DNA from: Lycorma delicatula
Taxonomy: Eukaryota; Arthropoda; Insecta; Hemiptera; Fulgoridae
Assembly (NCBI RefSeq): GCF_047948215.1
Contig: NC_134456.1
Coordinates: 78,296,515 to 78,360,514 of the forward strand
Direction of reading: 5' to 3'
DNA length: 64,000 nt
Shown: one piece after another, positions 1 through 11,367 of the stretch
Position numbering within the stretch: the stretch's first letter is position 1
Layout: each line of letters begins with the position of its first letter
Position numbers and translations under genes: made by a program
The notes under the pieces: generated by a model
Told to the model about the DNA's origin: nothing
Databases searched by the model: none
Seen by the model: the letters and a program-made list of their open reading frames with translations, nothing else

Positions 1-475
1 TGGTGTCCTTCGAGGTGTTTTTTTAAAGTCAGGATCAGGAAAAAGTTGCAGGGAATCAAGTCAGGAAGATAAGGGGGTTGAGGAACTACAGGAACGTTTT
101 TTTTGCCAAAAATTCATTAATTGAGTGTGCAGGATGATAAAGTACATTGTCATGATGCAGTATCCAGTTGTCTTTGATGGTTGGTCTCACGCGGGGAACT
201 CTTTTCCGCAGTCTTTCAAGAATTACTCGGTAAACATATAGATTTACAGTCTGTCCTGTAGGTAAAAACTCTTTATGGACAATGTTATTACTGTCGAAGA
301 AAAAAATTAGCATGGTTCTGATTTTTGATTTGTCCATTTTTGTTTTTTTGGGACGTGGTGAGTTTGATATGTGTCACTCCTTGTTCTGGCATTTTATTTG
401 TGGGTTGTACTCAAATATTCAAAATTCATCACTAATAATAACATCTTTTAGAAAATATATATCACAAATGAAAGT
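1..475 (-). pseudogene. mariner-family transposase relic (runs off window start)
   Basis: Read on the minus strand, this is the catalytic half of a mariner transposase, a DNA cut-and-paste enzyme of the D,D34D type. Visible blocks in order are VIISDE (first catalytic Asp), SPRPKKTKMDKSK, EFLPTGQTVN, WILHHDN (second Asp) and PPYLPDLIPCNFF. It is dead. In-frame stops lie near 420 and 375 at positions that usually hold Trp, an eight-T run at 97-104 shifts the frame after EFLAKK, and the third catalytic Asp (usual motif CDFF) is Asn (AAC, 45-47). The C-terminus continues beyond base 1 and the N-terminal helix-turn-helix is not recognisable. The family call is confident because motif order and spacing match mariners. 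The subfamily is not determined. Confidence 0.9.
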
Positions 476-720
476 TTGATAAAACATTAAAAAAGTGAAA
501 ATTATGGAAGTTCACAAAATTTAACCTCTCCCTTTCACCCTTTTCCCCTTCTTCCCATTTCCCTTTTTCGTATCTTTCTTTTTTCACGTTTTCCCTTCTC
601 CCTTTTATCTTTTTTCCCGTTTTTCTCCCTTTCTTCTCTTCTTCCTTATCCCCTTTTTCTTTATTTTCCGTTTTTATTTTTCGCAAAAAATATTTATTTT
701 TACGTAACTAATATATATTC
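476..720. repeat. Pyrimidine-rich low-complexity tract
   Basis: Bases about 520-690 are almost pure C/T on the plus strand (CCCTTTTCC-type runs). The Lys/Glu-rich minus-strand reading frame through it is a composition artefact, not a gene. Nothing else is seen in this stretch. Confidence 0.8.
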
Positions 721-926
721 AGAATGTGAGCCAGATCGGACCATAAAAACAAATTTTCGAAATATTTCGACCCCAGCGCCACCTAACGGGTCGAAAAAAA
801 TTCAGAAACCTTCCCTGGCATGCGTCCAACAATTCCCCAAAGTTTCATTGCTATCGGATGAACGGTTTAGGAAGGCACAAGAGACTTACAGACAGACAAA
901 CATTCATTTTTATATAATTAGATTAT
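721..926 (-). repeat. Dispersed-repeat end, possibly a Helitron-type 5' end
   Basis: On the minus strand it begins TCTAATTATATAAAAATGAA, then has TGTCTGTCTGTAAG, then wording about a 'gaacggtt' and 'gaaactttgggg' core. In many arthropods, sequences beginning TCTA(T/A)ATATAAAA and followed by GTCTGTCTGT are 5' ends of Helitron or Helitron-like non-autonomous elements. A looser relative, sharing CTTCCCTG and the same style of text, lies at about 24.56-24.72 kb. No 3' hairpin plus CTRR end was found for this copy, so the class assignment is an inference. Confidence 0.4.
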
Positions 927-2690
927 TTGTTTGCAATTTTACTGACATATAATTTTTCAATTATATCTATATAAATAAAAGACAATCTTCGTTTTGTATA
1001 TGCTCTAATATATCAAAATCTACCGTAACTGGTTTCGGTGAAAATTGACAATTATTTTATTATTAATTGTTCCTGGAGTGTTTACTTGTAGACACTGATG
1101 TTAAACTATATAAATCATAAAAACAAAACGTATACATAAATAACCTAAAACTAAACTAACTAAATTTAATGTCGTTGTATATATTTAGAGATATTGTCTA
1201 CAGCGATAGTCATTGTTTATATCGATCGATCAATATCAATTAACTTGATTGAAAATCAAGTTCTATATAAAGTTAAGTGTCAATCAAGTCAATAATCAAG
1301 TTTTAATGTGTCTCTTTCAAACTGCCTTCAAAATATAGAACTAATAACATTTAAACACTTCCGGGACAAATAATAATAAATTGTGAAATTTTATACGAAA
1401 TCGGGTAAGCAATTTTTGAGTTATTAGGACACACACAAAACAACAACTGTCTTTAAATTATGATAAAATTTTTAAAAAATAGTTTTTTTTTTTAAATTTT
1501 TACTAAGAAAAAAATCCATGCTAGCAAAGCCGGGGAAAACAGCAAGTTTTTTTAATGTAAAAGACGGCTTTTATGTAATATTTTTTAGTTATAATTAGCA
1601 AACCTAAATAAAACGTTCTGTGTGTAGTCTCTAAAGGTATTTTGACTAGGCTTTCATAATATTTAATCGTGAACATACGACTTCTTATAGTTTCTATTTA
1701 TTGCATAGTGAAATATAAGAATTTTAAGATGTTTAGTTTAACCATTATACTGTTACTGAATAATTAACCATGAAAAGAACTCCTACAAATTAAATTTATA
1801 TACAAATTCAAACCATTTATTGTCATCAGTGGACTGATACGGTAAATATCATTGGTGATGAAGCGAGAAAAGCATATTTTTAGGACAAACAATATAATGG
1901 AAGACCTTCGGTTGTAGTTTCATCAAGAATAATGTAGAGAAAAGAAAAACTTCAGATTAAAAAGATATAATATCCCTGTTACACTAGGAATTAAAGAAAG
2001 AGTTTACATGAGTAGTTTCCTCAGATTTCACAAAATTTATATCCGACGAGTGTGGATACTACTTAATGAAATCAAAGCTGGAAGAGTACACACGTTTCTC
2101 TTGTAATATAAAATATATCTTGTAATGTTAAAATGACATATTAAAGATTATTAAAAGATATGAAACTTGGATTCATCTTAATTACGTCATACAGAAAAAG
2201 CTGTCTAGAAAAATAATTATTTATTTTAATCGTAGATTCGTTTGTTATCTTATCTGCGTTTTGAAATCATAATAAAGTTGCTCTTGTTTTCTTGTTTCTT
2301 GAAAAGGAGTCAAACGTAAATTGTAAACTTTAATTAAATATTTTACAATAATAAAAAGAATAAAATAAAATCCTTAATAAAGTGGATAAAATAACTTAAT
2401 TGTAATAATACATCTTAAGAAGAGAGAGCAAAAGTTGAATTATGGTAGGGTTCACGTGTTATATGATTCTATTTTTCCAATATTTCATGAAAGTATGTAA
2501 CATTTTCAATCTTAATTAGTTCGTTGACGTTAAAGAATATACGGGTAGGCGGGAATTTACTCCTTATTGAAAATTATTTATAACTTTTTTAATAGTTAAC
2601 CAATTTTCATGTAACAAAAAGTATTTTGTTTCTTAAAATGGTATAATTTATTATATATCTCATTTTTGTCATTGCAGGTATCAGTAGCGG
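927..2690. other. AT-rich intergenic stretch, nothing recognised
   Basis: This is about 1.8 kb of AT-rich sequence with frequent stops in all frames. No transposase or reverse transcriptase motif, tRNA-like box pair, or long direct or inverted repeat was seen by eye. Confidence 0.5.
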
Positions 2691-2739
2691 ACCACGACAC
2701 AACGTCTAACCTGCGTGAGCGGGCTCGCTTGAAACCCGG

Positions 2740-3735
2740 TACAAAGTATGGCAGACCGTAGTACAAAGTCAGCGATGGTGGGGAAGAGTGAAAGGATCTC
2801 GTGCCTCGGTAGATGCAAAGACCTTAAGGAATTGCCACTCGAATCTAATGGACACAGGTTTTGTATCAGATGTTAGAAGACGCGGTCGCCCATCGACATC
2901 CAGAACGGAGGAAAATGTGAAAGTGCGTCAGGAAATATTCACTCAAATTCCTCAGAAATCACAAAAACAGGCATCTGTTGAATGTTTTAACCCGACACAC
3001 AATCTGATTTGTTGCGAAGAAAGTGTTGAATTTTCTTCCATGGAAACCACATTACTGCCAGGAATAATCGTCGGAAGACTGTAATCATTGTTTGGAATGT
3101 GGGGTGATGATGCTTGTTTGGTATGAAGACTGGTCCGGTATTTTCGGTAATATCCTGTGGTCAGATATGAAGCCGTATTTCATGTTAGGGGTTTGTTAAC
3201 CGGCACAATTATTATTGGGCAACAGAGAATGGTTGTTGAAAAAAGCCATCGCCCAAAGTTAACAGTCTGGTGTGGCATGACATCCACGAAAGTTGTGGGT
3301 CCATATCTCATTCGGGACACAATGAATGCAGAATGGTACTTTGATATGCTTGAAGATTAAGTTCAGAGTATTGCATGCACATAGAACGATTACAACGACA
3401 TAATCTTTATGCAAGATGGGTCCCTACCTCACTTTGTAAGTCCTGTCCGTGCGTGGCTCGATACCCGTTTTCTAGGATCCTAGCTGGGACATCGTGGTCC
3501 CCTTGAATGGCCAGCAAGGAGTCCTGACCTAACACCCTGCGTCTTCTTCGTCCAGGGGTGGACGAAATAGGAAGTTTATCGCACAAAACCAAAAACTCTT
3601 GATGAATTGGAGGAGCGAATTCACCAAGTTCTTGTAAACGTAGCGCTCTGGATTATCGGCAGAAGCTGTCGCAAACATCCCCATCCGTTTATGGGAACTG
3701 GTGGATAATGGTGGTTCTTATGTAGAATTTTAGCA
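2740..3735 (+). pseudogene. IS630/Tc1-type transposase relic (DUF4817-like helix-turn-helix group)
   Basis: The plus strand carries the remains of a Tc1/mariner-superfamily transposase. Blocks in order are RRGRPSTSRTEENV and a TQIPQKSQKQAS helix-turn-helix linker (2878-2985), then SD..EAVFHV with the first Asp (about 3163-3185), RPKLTVWCGM and VVGPYLI (3255-3315), MQDG (second Asp, about 3411), GPLEWPARSPDLTP (about 3500-3535), and TKPKTLDELEERI (3583-3617). The reading frame shifts at least three times: at the SD/EAVF junction, after LTG/NRHN, and after VVEK. Stops occur at 3358 and near 3568. The third catalytic Asp (usual LTPLDFFLWG) is Val in TPCVFF. It is therefore inactive. A relative of the same broad group is at 19.1-19.95 kb. 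Terminal repeats were not identified. Confidence 0.85.
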
Positions 3736-4804
3736 ATACATAAAAATTCTACTACTGTAAGGAACAAAATTTTTTTTTCATGAAAATTAGTTAAGTATAA
3801 AAAAGTTTATAAACAATTTTCAATAGGAAATTAATTTTCGCTAATTCTATATATTTTCCATAGATTTAAATTAAATATGAATTCACTAAAAATAAAAAAA
3901 GGTTAATCATAATAAATTAATTTTTTTAGTGTTATAAACCTAAACGTTAAAAATTTGTAGTGAAAATGTAAAAGTTCATTAAATTTAGAAAAAAAAAAAC
4001 GTAATGTAACCTGAGCTCTTAATTTTTAAGTGTATAAATGAAAACAACTGAATACCGGTCATATTTTTATTATTTTAAAATTTTCGTAATTATTTATTTC
4101 TAAATAAAAAATAAAAAATGTTTTTAAAATGTTCAATATAAAATTTATAAAAAAACTCATTTTTGAGTGGCGCGTGGGTTGCTTTTAGAGTGCGATTCTT
4201 TGCTGTCTTTTTGGTCCAGCAATGCAGGCCATGGGTTCTGTCTGTAGACTGTGATTTTTTTGAGGGTGTGCTGTCCGTCCATTGTATCTGCATTGCAGAC
4301 CATCATTAAAATGTCTCCCGCTCTGGTTTTATTTAAAATTAGTTCAGCCGTACAACTCTGATTTATTTTTGCAACACATAGCACAACTGGTGGTAAATGC
4401 CTAATTTAAAGTTCATGTTATTTAATCATATTTTAATTGAGTTATTTTAAAATGATCAATTTTTGTATTTTGATATTTCTATTAAGTTATTAAAGAAAAT
4501 GTATTATAGCTGCTATATATACTGAAATAAAAATTATGAATTTCAGCTGCCTAAAATAGGGTTTTTAACGAAAAATGGAAATATACTTGTTACTAATAAA
4601 TGAACTTCTTAATGTTCAAGGTGGTTTAACAAAATTATTATTTTCAAAATATCAATAATAAAAATTGGTATACAAGTAAAAAATTATAATAAAAAATCAA
4701 GTTTAAAAATACACAAACAAAATTATACTTGCTAGGAGACATACATACTCTCCCTCTAGTAATAGTAAAACACATTTTTACTAATAACAACTTTTTTAAT
4801 AATG
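3736..4804. other. AT-rich stretch with an unrecognised minus-strand frame
   Basis: Mostly AT-rich. Two overlapping minus-strand frames of 67 and 75 codons (4090-4384) occupy the only G+C-richer patch, with text such as MLCVAKINQSC and DILMMVCNADTMDG. They overlap in different frames, which suggests one old coding piece with a frameshift, probably transposon-derived. No family was recognised. Confidence 0.35.
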
Positions 4805-5127
4805 GTAAACACACCCATACCCCACCGGGTTGGTCTAGTGGTAACGAATCTTCCTAAATAAGCTGATTTGGAAGTCGAGAATTACAGCGTTCAAGTCCTA
4901 GTAAAATCAGTTACTTTTGTACGGATTTGAATACTAGATCGTGGATACCGGTATTCTTTGGTAGTTGGGTTTCAGTTAACCACACATCTCAGGAATGGTC
5001 GAACTGAGACTGTACAAGACTACTCTTCATTCACATTCATACATATTATCCTCATTCATTCTCTGAAGTAGTACCTGAACAATAATTCCCGGAGGCTAAA
5101 CAGGAAAAAGAAAGCAAACACATCCAT
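4805..5127 (+). mobile_element. SINE-1 (tRNA-derived), near full length, with target duplication
   Basis: The body is 4819-5113. Near its 5' end TGGTCTAGTGG fits the RNA polymerase III box A consensus, and GCGTTCAAGTCC about 50 bases later fits box B. These internal promoter boxes make it a tRNA-derived SINE. The body has the landmarks GGATTTGAATACTAGATC and CATCTCAGGAATGGTCG, and ends CCCGGAGGCTAAACAGGAAAAAGAAAG, in which an A-rich tail follows CCGGAGG. It is flanked by an imperfect 14-bp target-site duplication, GTAAACACACCCAT (4805-4818) and GCAAACACATCCAT (5114-5127). The same family recurs at 5.3, 15.3, 21.4, 37.6, 43.2 and 46.0 kb. It has no protein. Confidence 0.85.
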
Positions 5128-5336
5128 GCACGTTATATACCAAAGTATATTATTCATACATTGATTACTCATAAGTTGAGAATGTTAACATGCCGAACCA
5201 TAGTTTTTATTATCAAATAAAAGATACTTTTATGTACTATAAGAAAATAAAAACACAATTAATGTCAGTAAACATGTAATTTATTGAATGATATTTATCC
5301 TATCAAATGAATTGAATGCAAAAAGTGACTCGCGTT

Positions 5337-5639
5337 ACGTGTTAAATCTTTTCAACTTTTTTTTTCTTGATCAGCCTCCGAGAATCACCGTCAGGTATTA
5401 CTTCAGAGGATGAATGAGGATGATATGTATGAGTGTAAGTGAAGTGTAGTCTTGTACACTCTCAGTTCGACCATTACTGAGATGTGTAGTTGATCTGTAG
5501 ATGTGTCCACGATCTAGTATTCAAATTCGTATAAAAGTCTTTACTAGGATTTGAACGTTAGAACTCCTGGTTTTGAAATCAGCTGATTTGCGAAGACGCG
5601 TTCACCACTAGACCAACCCGGTGGGTTCACGTGTCAAAT
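5337..5639 (-). mobile_element. SINE-1 copy, inverted, with target duplication
   Basis: This is the same family as 4805-5127 in the opposite orientation. The box A side is at the right (CCACTAGACCAACCCGG, reverse of the TGGTCTAGTGG head) and the tail at the left (TTTTTTCTTG, then CAGCCTCCGAGAATCACCG). An 11-bp target duplication, ACGTGTTAAAT (5337-5347) and ACGTGTCAAAT (5629-5639), brackets the insertion. It differs from the 4.8-kb copy at many scattered bases, so the two are separate insertions and not a recent duplication. Confidence 0.85.
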
Positions 5640-6530
<891 letters not shown>

Positions 6531-6534
6531 ATAA

Positions 6535-6620
6535 AAACCAACGCAGGGGGCGAGCCCCCTGAACCTCCGCTTGACTAGACGGGATGGACAAGCGAAGCGA
6601 GACCTGAACGGTTAGTTAAA
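6535..6620 (+). repeat. GC-rich hairpin repeat, related to minus strand near 24.2 kb
   Basis: CAGGGGGCGAGCCCCCTG at 6544-6561 folds into a G/C-rich stem-loop. It is followed by ACCTCCGC, then TTGACTAGACGGGATGG and an AGCGAAGCGAG word. The minus strand at about 24.18-24.23 kb has the matching order: a CCAGGGG/CCCTCTGG hairpin, then CTAGACGGAAATGG and CGAAGC. The match marks a dispersed repeat family. The hairpin followed by CTAG resembles a Helitron 3' end, but homology continues past CTAG, which argues against that reading. Confidence 0.5.
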
Positions 6621-7440
6621 TATAAATTTGTATGGATGATAAAATATCTTATTTTTAAATTGCATGATTATTTATTATAAAAAGCAAATAAAATAAAACT
6701 AGCAGTTTTTTATGTGTTAGATAGAAATATTTACAATCAAATCTCTTCAAAAAGTATACAATAATTTTTTTTTTGAAAAAAATATCATCGAAATTACACA
6801 AAACTATCCCTTTTAGTGTGTCTGTTTATAGAATAGTAACAATTAAATTACTTTTTTAAGTAATCTTCAATTAACCAAAAAAATATGAATTGCAAATTCA
6901 TTTTTGATCTAATTCTTCTGCTGATTATTAAGCAGAATAAATTAAATAAAAAATGTTTTAATGAAAAGCGAAATAATTTTTTAATCAATCCCGGAAAAAT
7001 AGATAAAGAATTCTTGTCCAGTATAAGAGAATAAAAATGAATAACTCTTGGATTTTTTAATTGCAGGAAGTTCGAAATTTTCATTTCTTCTCTAGTAAAA
7101 AAAAGGAAACAGAAATCTTTCAGACTGAATTAATTTTTTCTCCCAGTATAATAATACGGTTCGTTGAATATAATTTTTATGAGATTTTCTTGTATCTTAT
7201 ACTTGTACTTTTTATTTACATATCTCATGGACTATTATGTTATTTCAAATTTTTTAACTTTTTTACTTAGATTATTTTTTCGAATATTTCATAAGGAAAA
7301 AAAAAATATTTGTTTGCAAAATCCGTAAATAAGTTTGTCAGAAACATTTTCTATTACATTATTATTTACGTGGTTCATCTGATAAGATAATGATATCAAT
7401 TTTAATTGAAAGTTGATAATAAAGGGTTATTATGTTTTAA

Positions 7441-7442
<2 letters not shown>
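6621..7442. other. AT-rich stretch, nothing recognised
   Basis: No recognisable coding, RNA or repeat structure was seen apart from homopolymer runs. Two opposite overlapping short frames at 6848-7270 look like AT-rich noise. Confidence 0.4.

Positions 7443-7483
<41 letters not shown>
7443..7483. repeat. (TA)n microsatellite
   Basis: About 40 bp of uninterrupted TA dinucleotides. Confidence 0.95.
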
Positions 7484-8279
7484 TAAATCAACTTCTCGGT
7501 TGTTTGTTATAATAGATGACAAATATTTTATTTCATAAATCTTCAGGTATCACATCCATTTTACAGAATTACAATGTTAGATAAACAAAAAAAAAAACAA
7601 AATAAACACAAAAAATAATAACATGACGTTTCCCTCCAAATTCGTAGATTTATCCAATGTAACTGAAATAACTATAACCTATTTAATAATAGGTACAATA
7701 TGATGGTACCAACCGCCCTTATGAGCGTTTCAAGGCCGATAAGTACCGGAAACACGAAGTTATACCTTATCCATACATAAAAAAAAAATAAATACTTTTT
7801 AATTATGAACAAGTAAAAATTTTAGATTATGATGTAAATAATACTATGAGGCTTATATTTGAAATGATTCATATTTTCAAATGTATAAATTATATTAACA
7901 ACAGAACGGTTATAATGGGTTAAGTGGGGAAACATGCTAGTATAATTTAATGTATTTTGTCTGAATTAAATGGAGTAATAAATGATTAATATAAAGGATT
8001 AGATATTAGTGTGTAAAAGAATTCCTATTTAGGTATTTTTATATGATTTATTATTATTTGTTATCAAATTTCCAATTTTTTGCTGAATAATAAGATCAGT
8101 TCAATATTGTTGAACATATGAGTAGGTAGGTTATGTTTTTCAGTTACACTTGATAAATCTTTGAATATGGAGTGTTGAATACTATTTTTCGTATTTATTT
8201 TTGTTTTCTTATATAATATTATTGTAATATTATAAAACGGGGTTGTTACCTGAAAATTAATAAAATAATTTCAGTTGTC

Positions 8280-8282
<3 letters not shown>
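7484..8282. other. AT-rich stretch, nothing recognised
   Basis: No motif was identified. It contains a short poly-A run near 7590 and another near 7780. Confidence 0.4.

Positions 8283-8343
<61 letters not shown>
8283..8343. repeat. Compound (TA)n(TG)n microsatellite abutting a mariner end
   Basis: About 32 bp of TA units pass directly into about 28 bp of TG units, which end exactly at the left terminal inverted repeat of the mariner element starting at 8343. The element probably inserted into, or beside, this simple repeat. Confidence 0.95.
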
Positions 8344-8346
<3 letters not shown>

Positions 8347-9261
8347 GATATCTCTAAAGTAAAGACCGCTGGGAAATTTCTCTCCTTAAGGTTGGCGAAC
8401 CTGTGTCGTTCATGGCCACGCTAGTAATGTGCACACTGCATTGTTATCTGTAAGTTGTCGCGTTGCATTATCTGTGATTACGTGGGAGTTATTACGATAT
8501 AATATAAATAGGAAAGTCGATGTTGCCGCTGACTGAAAAACGTGGTCATACGTTTTTTAAACCATCAATACGTTAAGCCGGCTGAAATTCATAGGCAGTC
8601 GGTTGCTGTGTACGGTAATAATGTAATGAATGAAAGAAACTTCCGAAAATGGTGTCATCCTCAATCACCAACCAGACCAACACAGGTCAAGCCACAGCCA
8701 TTTGGACTCAAACTAATGGACACGGTCTTTTGGGATCGTTTTGGCATACTGCTGATTGATTTCATGCCATGTGGAACGGTTATAAATGCAGAAACCTACT
8801 GCGAAACTACGTAATTTACGCCTCGCCATTCAAAATCGGCGACGTGGGCGGCTGACCATAGGAGTCGTCCTGCTGCACGTTTGCACGTCCACATGTTGCG
8901 GGTCCGAACATGATTTACTGAGAACATTTGGATGCGAAATTTACGATTACCCACGATGTAGTCCGAACTTAGCTCCTTCTGATTACCATTTTTTGGGGGG
9001 AAATCGAAAGATACTTTGAGTGGTAAGCAATTCGTGGGTGACGATGAACTTAAAAATGCTGTTAACTAGTGGCTAACCGGACTGGCGGCGGAAGAATATG
9101 ACGAGGGTATATTGAAGCTACGATAAATGTCTTAATTCATGTGGCGAGTATATAGAGAAGTAATATAAGATACGTATTTTAAGAGAATAAAAAAATATTT
9201 ATAAAGTTTCAGAATAAGTTTTTTTACAACGATACAGTTTTTACTTTAGAGATAACCTCTC
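8343..9261 (+). mobile_element. Internally deleted mariner element with terminal inverted repeats
   Basis: The left end GAGGGATATCTCTAAAGTAA (from 8343) and the reverse complement of the right end, GAGAGGTTATCTCTAAAGTA (to 9261), form matching terminal inverted repeats of about 27 bp. TA-rich sequence lies on both flanks. The 919-bp length is below the roughly 1.3 kb of intact mariners, and the missing part lies inside the transposase gene (see 8542-9130). It is a non-autonomous derivative that can move only if another mariner supplies transposase. Confidence 0.88.
8542..9130 (+). pseudogene. mariner transposase, N-terminal HTH fused to catalytic C-half
   Basis: The first frame has an N-terminal helix-turn-helix block (AEIHRQSVAVYGNNVMNERN then FRKWC) that runs directly into HPQSPTRPTQVK and then TVFWDRFGILLIDFMPCGT, INAETYCETT and IQNRRRGRLT. 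In intact mariners these blocks are about 110 residues apart. That missing segment would hold the second HTH and the first catalytic Asp (GDE motif). A frameshift at about 8874 disrupts the LLHDNARPH block, and ARPHVAGP is readable in another frame. SPNLAPSDYHFL keeps the third-Asp neighbourhood. The deletion is in frame, so the fused HTH and C-half may once have been translated together. Confidence 0.88.
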
Positions 9262-9960
9262 GTATATATTTGTTTAAATTTAAAATGTTGTACTTTATTT
9301 ACCAAGTCATTATTATTTGTCTTTTAATACGTCCTTTTTTTGTAATTATTCATTTGACTGGTTAGATATATCTCCTCTCCTTTTTATTCTCTTTGACCTC
9401 AATATAACCTACATCGTACATCCTCAATTCCCTGTTATAACCTTTGTTTTAATTTATAGTTTTTGCCCTATAAACTTCTTATTGCAACCAAATTAATTAA
9501 TCATGGATTCTTTTTATAAAAGCATTCTATTCAAGTATGTTGTTTTTATTTTTACTAAATTAGTCAAAACTTAAAACTTTTCTTTAATTTATCTTTACTT
9601 TTTTTGTTATCATCTTTATCATTTTTTTGTAAGATTAGATAGTAAATTAATAAAAATAACAATTCTTTTTCAAAAATAAAAGTGTTAATCAAGTAACAGT
9701 TTCTATTCATTGTTAAAATAATTTCTTATATCAATATTGAAAAAAAATCTGCAAGTAACTAATCTGTCCTTTTATTATATAAATTATATTAAATAAAGCA
9801 TAATTGGAAGTATACGTTATTCATAATAAATTATAACAATGTTATAAAAAAATATTTAAGGTTAATAGAAAACTATACTATTAAGAAAGTAACGGTTTAA
9901 TTTATATTAATAGTATTTTTGCTGCATAAAATGGTTATATTAATATTGATTCCCACTACT
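9262..9960. other. AT-rich stretch, nothing recognised
   Basis: No motif was recognised. Stops are frequent in all frames. Confidence 0.4.
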
Positions 9961-9984
9961 CACTATCTATTGTGTATCCTACTC

Positions 9985-10135
9985 AATCACCATAGGTGTT
10001 CAGTAGGACACACGAAATGCCGTCTCATAATTTCATGCGGAGGTCCCGAGTTCAAATCCCGGTCATATATGGTATCTTTTTATACGCTATCAATTTCCAC
10101 CGGGCTAATAACCATAACTGTTGATACCCTTCTTG
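9985..10135 (+). mobile_element. SINE-2-type tRNA-derived fragment
   Basis: ATGCCGTCTCATAATTTCAT, then GCGGAGGTCCCGAGTTCAAA and TCCCGGTCAT, match the tRNA-like head of SINE-2 (compare 15493-15659). GAGTTCAAATCC fits RNA polymerase III box B. The tail (ACCGGGCTAATAACC then CTGTTGATACCC) differs from the standard SINE-2 tail. It is therefore either a diverged copy or a third subfamily with the same head. No tRNA acceptor stem can be drawn, so it is not a tRNA gene. Confidence 0.65.
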
Positions 10136-10261
10136 CATAACCAAAAAGAAAATTATTATTTTCTTATTTTATTTATAACACGTCTGAAAATTTAAAAATT
10201 CACCCATCTTTAGCACTGCTTGGAATCTTTTTTTTAATTTTTGCAGTATAAAATATTGATA

Positions 10262-11088
10262 ATTTTCGTTTTACACCACCCTTCCACCTTTTTCGCATTT
10301 TTTCACATAAAAATTATTTAATATAGCTTGTTTTATATTAATTGATGAATAAAATATTAGGGAAATACCATAATAACCCTATAACTCAATAAAAATAATC
10401 CAATAATGCATGAGAAAACACATTAACATGCTATTTTATACCGGTTATTCTAAACGTTCTCCATATTAACATAGTTTACAGAGTAAAAATATAAACATTA
10501 TTGCTTATAATTATAAATATAATCTAAGCAAACTTAATCTACGCTCGACTTCGCTCGATAACCTTGACTAATTCTCAGTAATATTTTGATTATTTAAATA
10601 ATAATTCAATAATTACAAAATGTATTATTTAAATAATCAAAAAATTATTATTAAATAAACAAGGTTAGCAAGGAGCGTAGGTTAAGTTTGCTTAGATTAT
10701 ATATATAATTTCTCTACTAAAACAACCAAATATCCACTGATTTGGAATAATTCTGCTTGTGTTGTACTTTCTTTTTGAAAATGAGGAGTCATCTATTTCT
10801 ATCATCATTTCTGGAACACCTACCTTTTTGGTTTTTTTAATAAATGATCTGTACGCACACCTTTATCAGGTACATTTTCCAATCCGTTATTGCTTCATTT
10901 GATATTAACGTACGCTCGCTTCGCTCGCTAAATTTGACTAATATGTTAAAAATTACCAGTATAAAAAAATATATTAGTGTGGTTTTTTTGATGTTTTATT
11001 CATCAATTATTTATTATAAAACATGCTATTTTAAGTAATTTTTATGTGAAAAAATGCGAAAAATGGTGGAGGGCGTAAAACGAAAAAG
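10262..11088. mobile_element. Inverted-repeat element A (foldback/MITE-like)
   Basis: The left arm at about 10262-10355 (ATTTTCGTTTTACACC ... TTTCACATAAAAATTA ... TTGATGAATAAAATAT) is matched on the opposite strand by 10991-11087 (ATGTTTTATTCATCAA ... AATTTTTATGTGAAAAA ... GTAAAACGAAAAAGTG). That gives about 95-bp arms at high identity and a total of about 830 bp. Inside is a second inverted pair (10505-10712). There is no recognisable protein. The ends do not show a clear target duplication by eye, so the class is open: foldback, MITE, or two opposed copies of one repeat. Confidence 0.75.
10505..10712. repeat. Inner palindromic module with GCTCG motif, nested in element A
   Basis: The left half (10505-10565: TATAATCTAAGCAAACTTAA, then TCTACGCTCG and TTCGCTCGATAACCTTG) is repeated in reverse complement at 10650-10712 (CAAGGTTAGCAAGGAGCGTA, then GGTTAAGTTTGCTTAG and ATTATATATATAAT). 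The AT-rich centre also pairs (TTATTTAAATAAT words). The minus strand of 42.88-43.01 kb is a further copy of the left half, so this is a mobile or dispersed unit and not a chance palindrome. A related word, CGCTCGCTTCGCTCGCT, sits at 10913-10929. Confidence 0.75.
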
Positions 11089-11367
11089 TGCAAAAAGATC
11101 ATTAATTAATACAAACGTAGATAAAAGAAATGTTGTATAATAACATTTTTTTTTTATAGATAAAATTTTGAAAACGAATAAAAATAAATGAAATGAAAAA
11201 AAATTATATATATATTCAAAAATGAGACATTTTCTTTGTCAACCAAGACCGTTTTAATTTATTTTTATAAAAAACTAGTGAGTTTTTCTGACGACGGGCC
11301 AGTTGACTTTTTGAGTAAGTAATTATAGTGGAACTATTCTTTAAAAAAACAAGCAGCAATAAAATTT
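11089..11367. other. No feature recognised
   Basis: AT-rich sequence between an inverted-repeat element and a LINE. Nothing was identified. Confidence 0.4.

Noticed and set aside
462..686. Lys/Glu-rich 74-codon frame on the minus strand
   Set aside because: It is read through a pyrimidine-only tract, so its composition is forced by low-complexity DNA.
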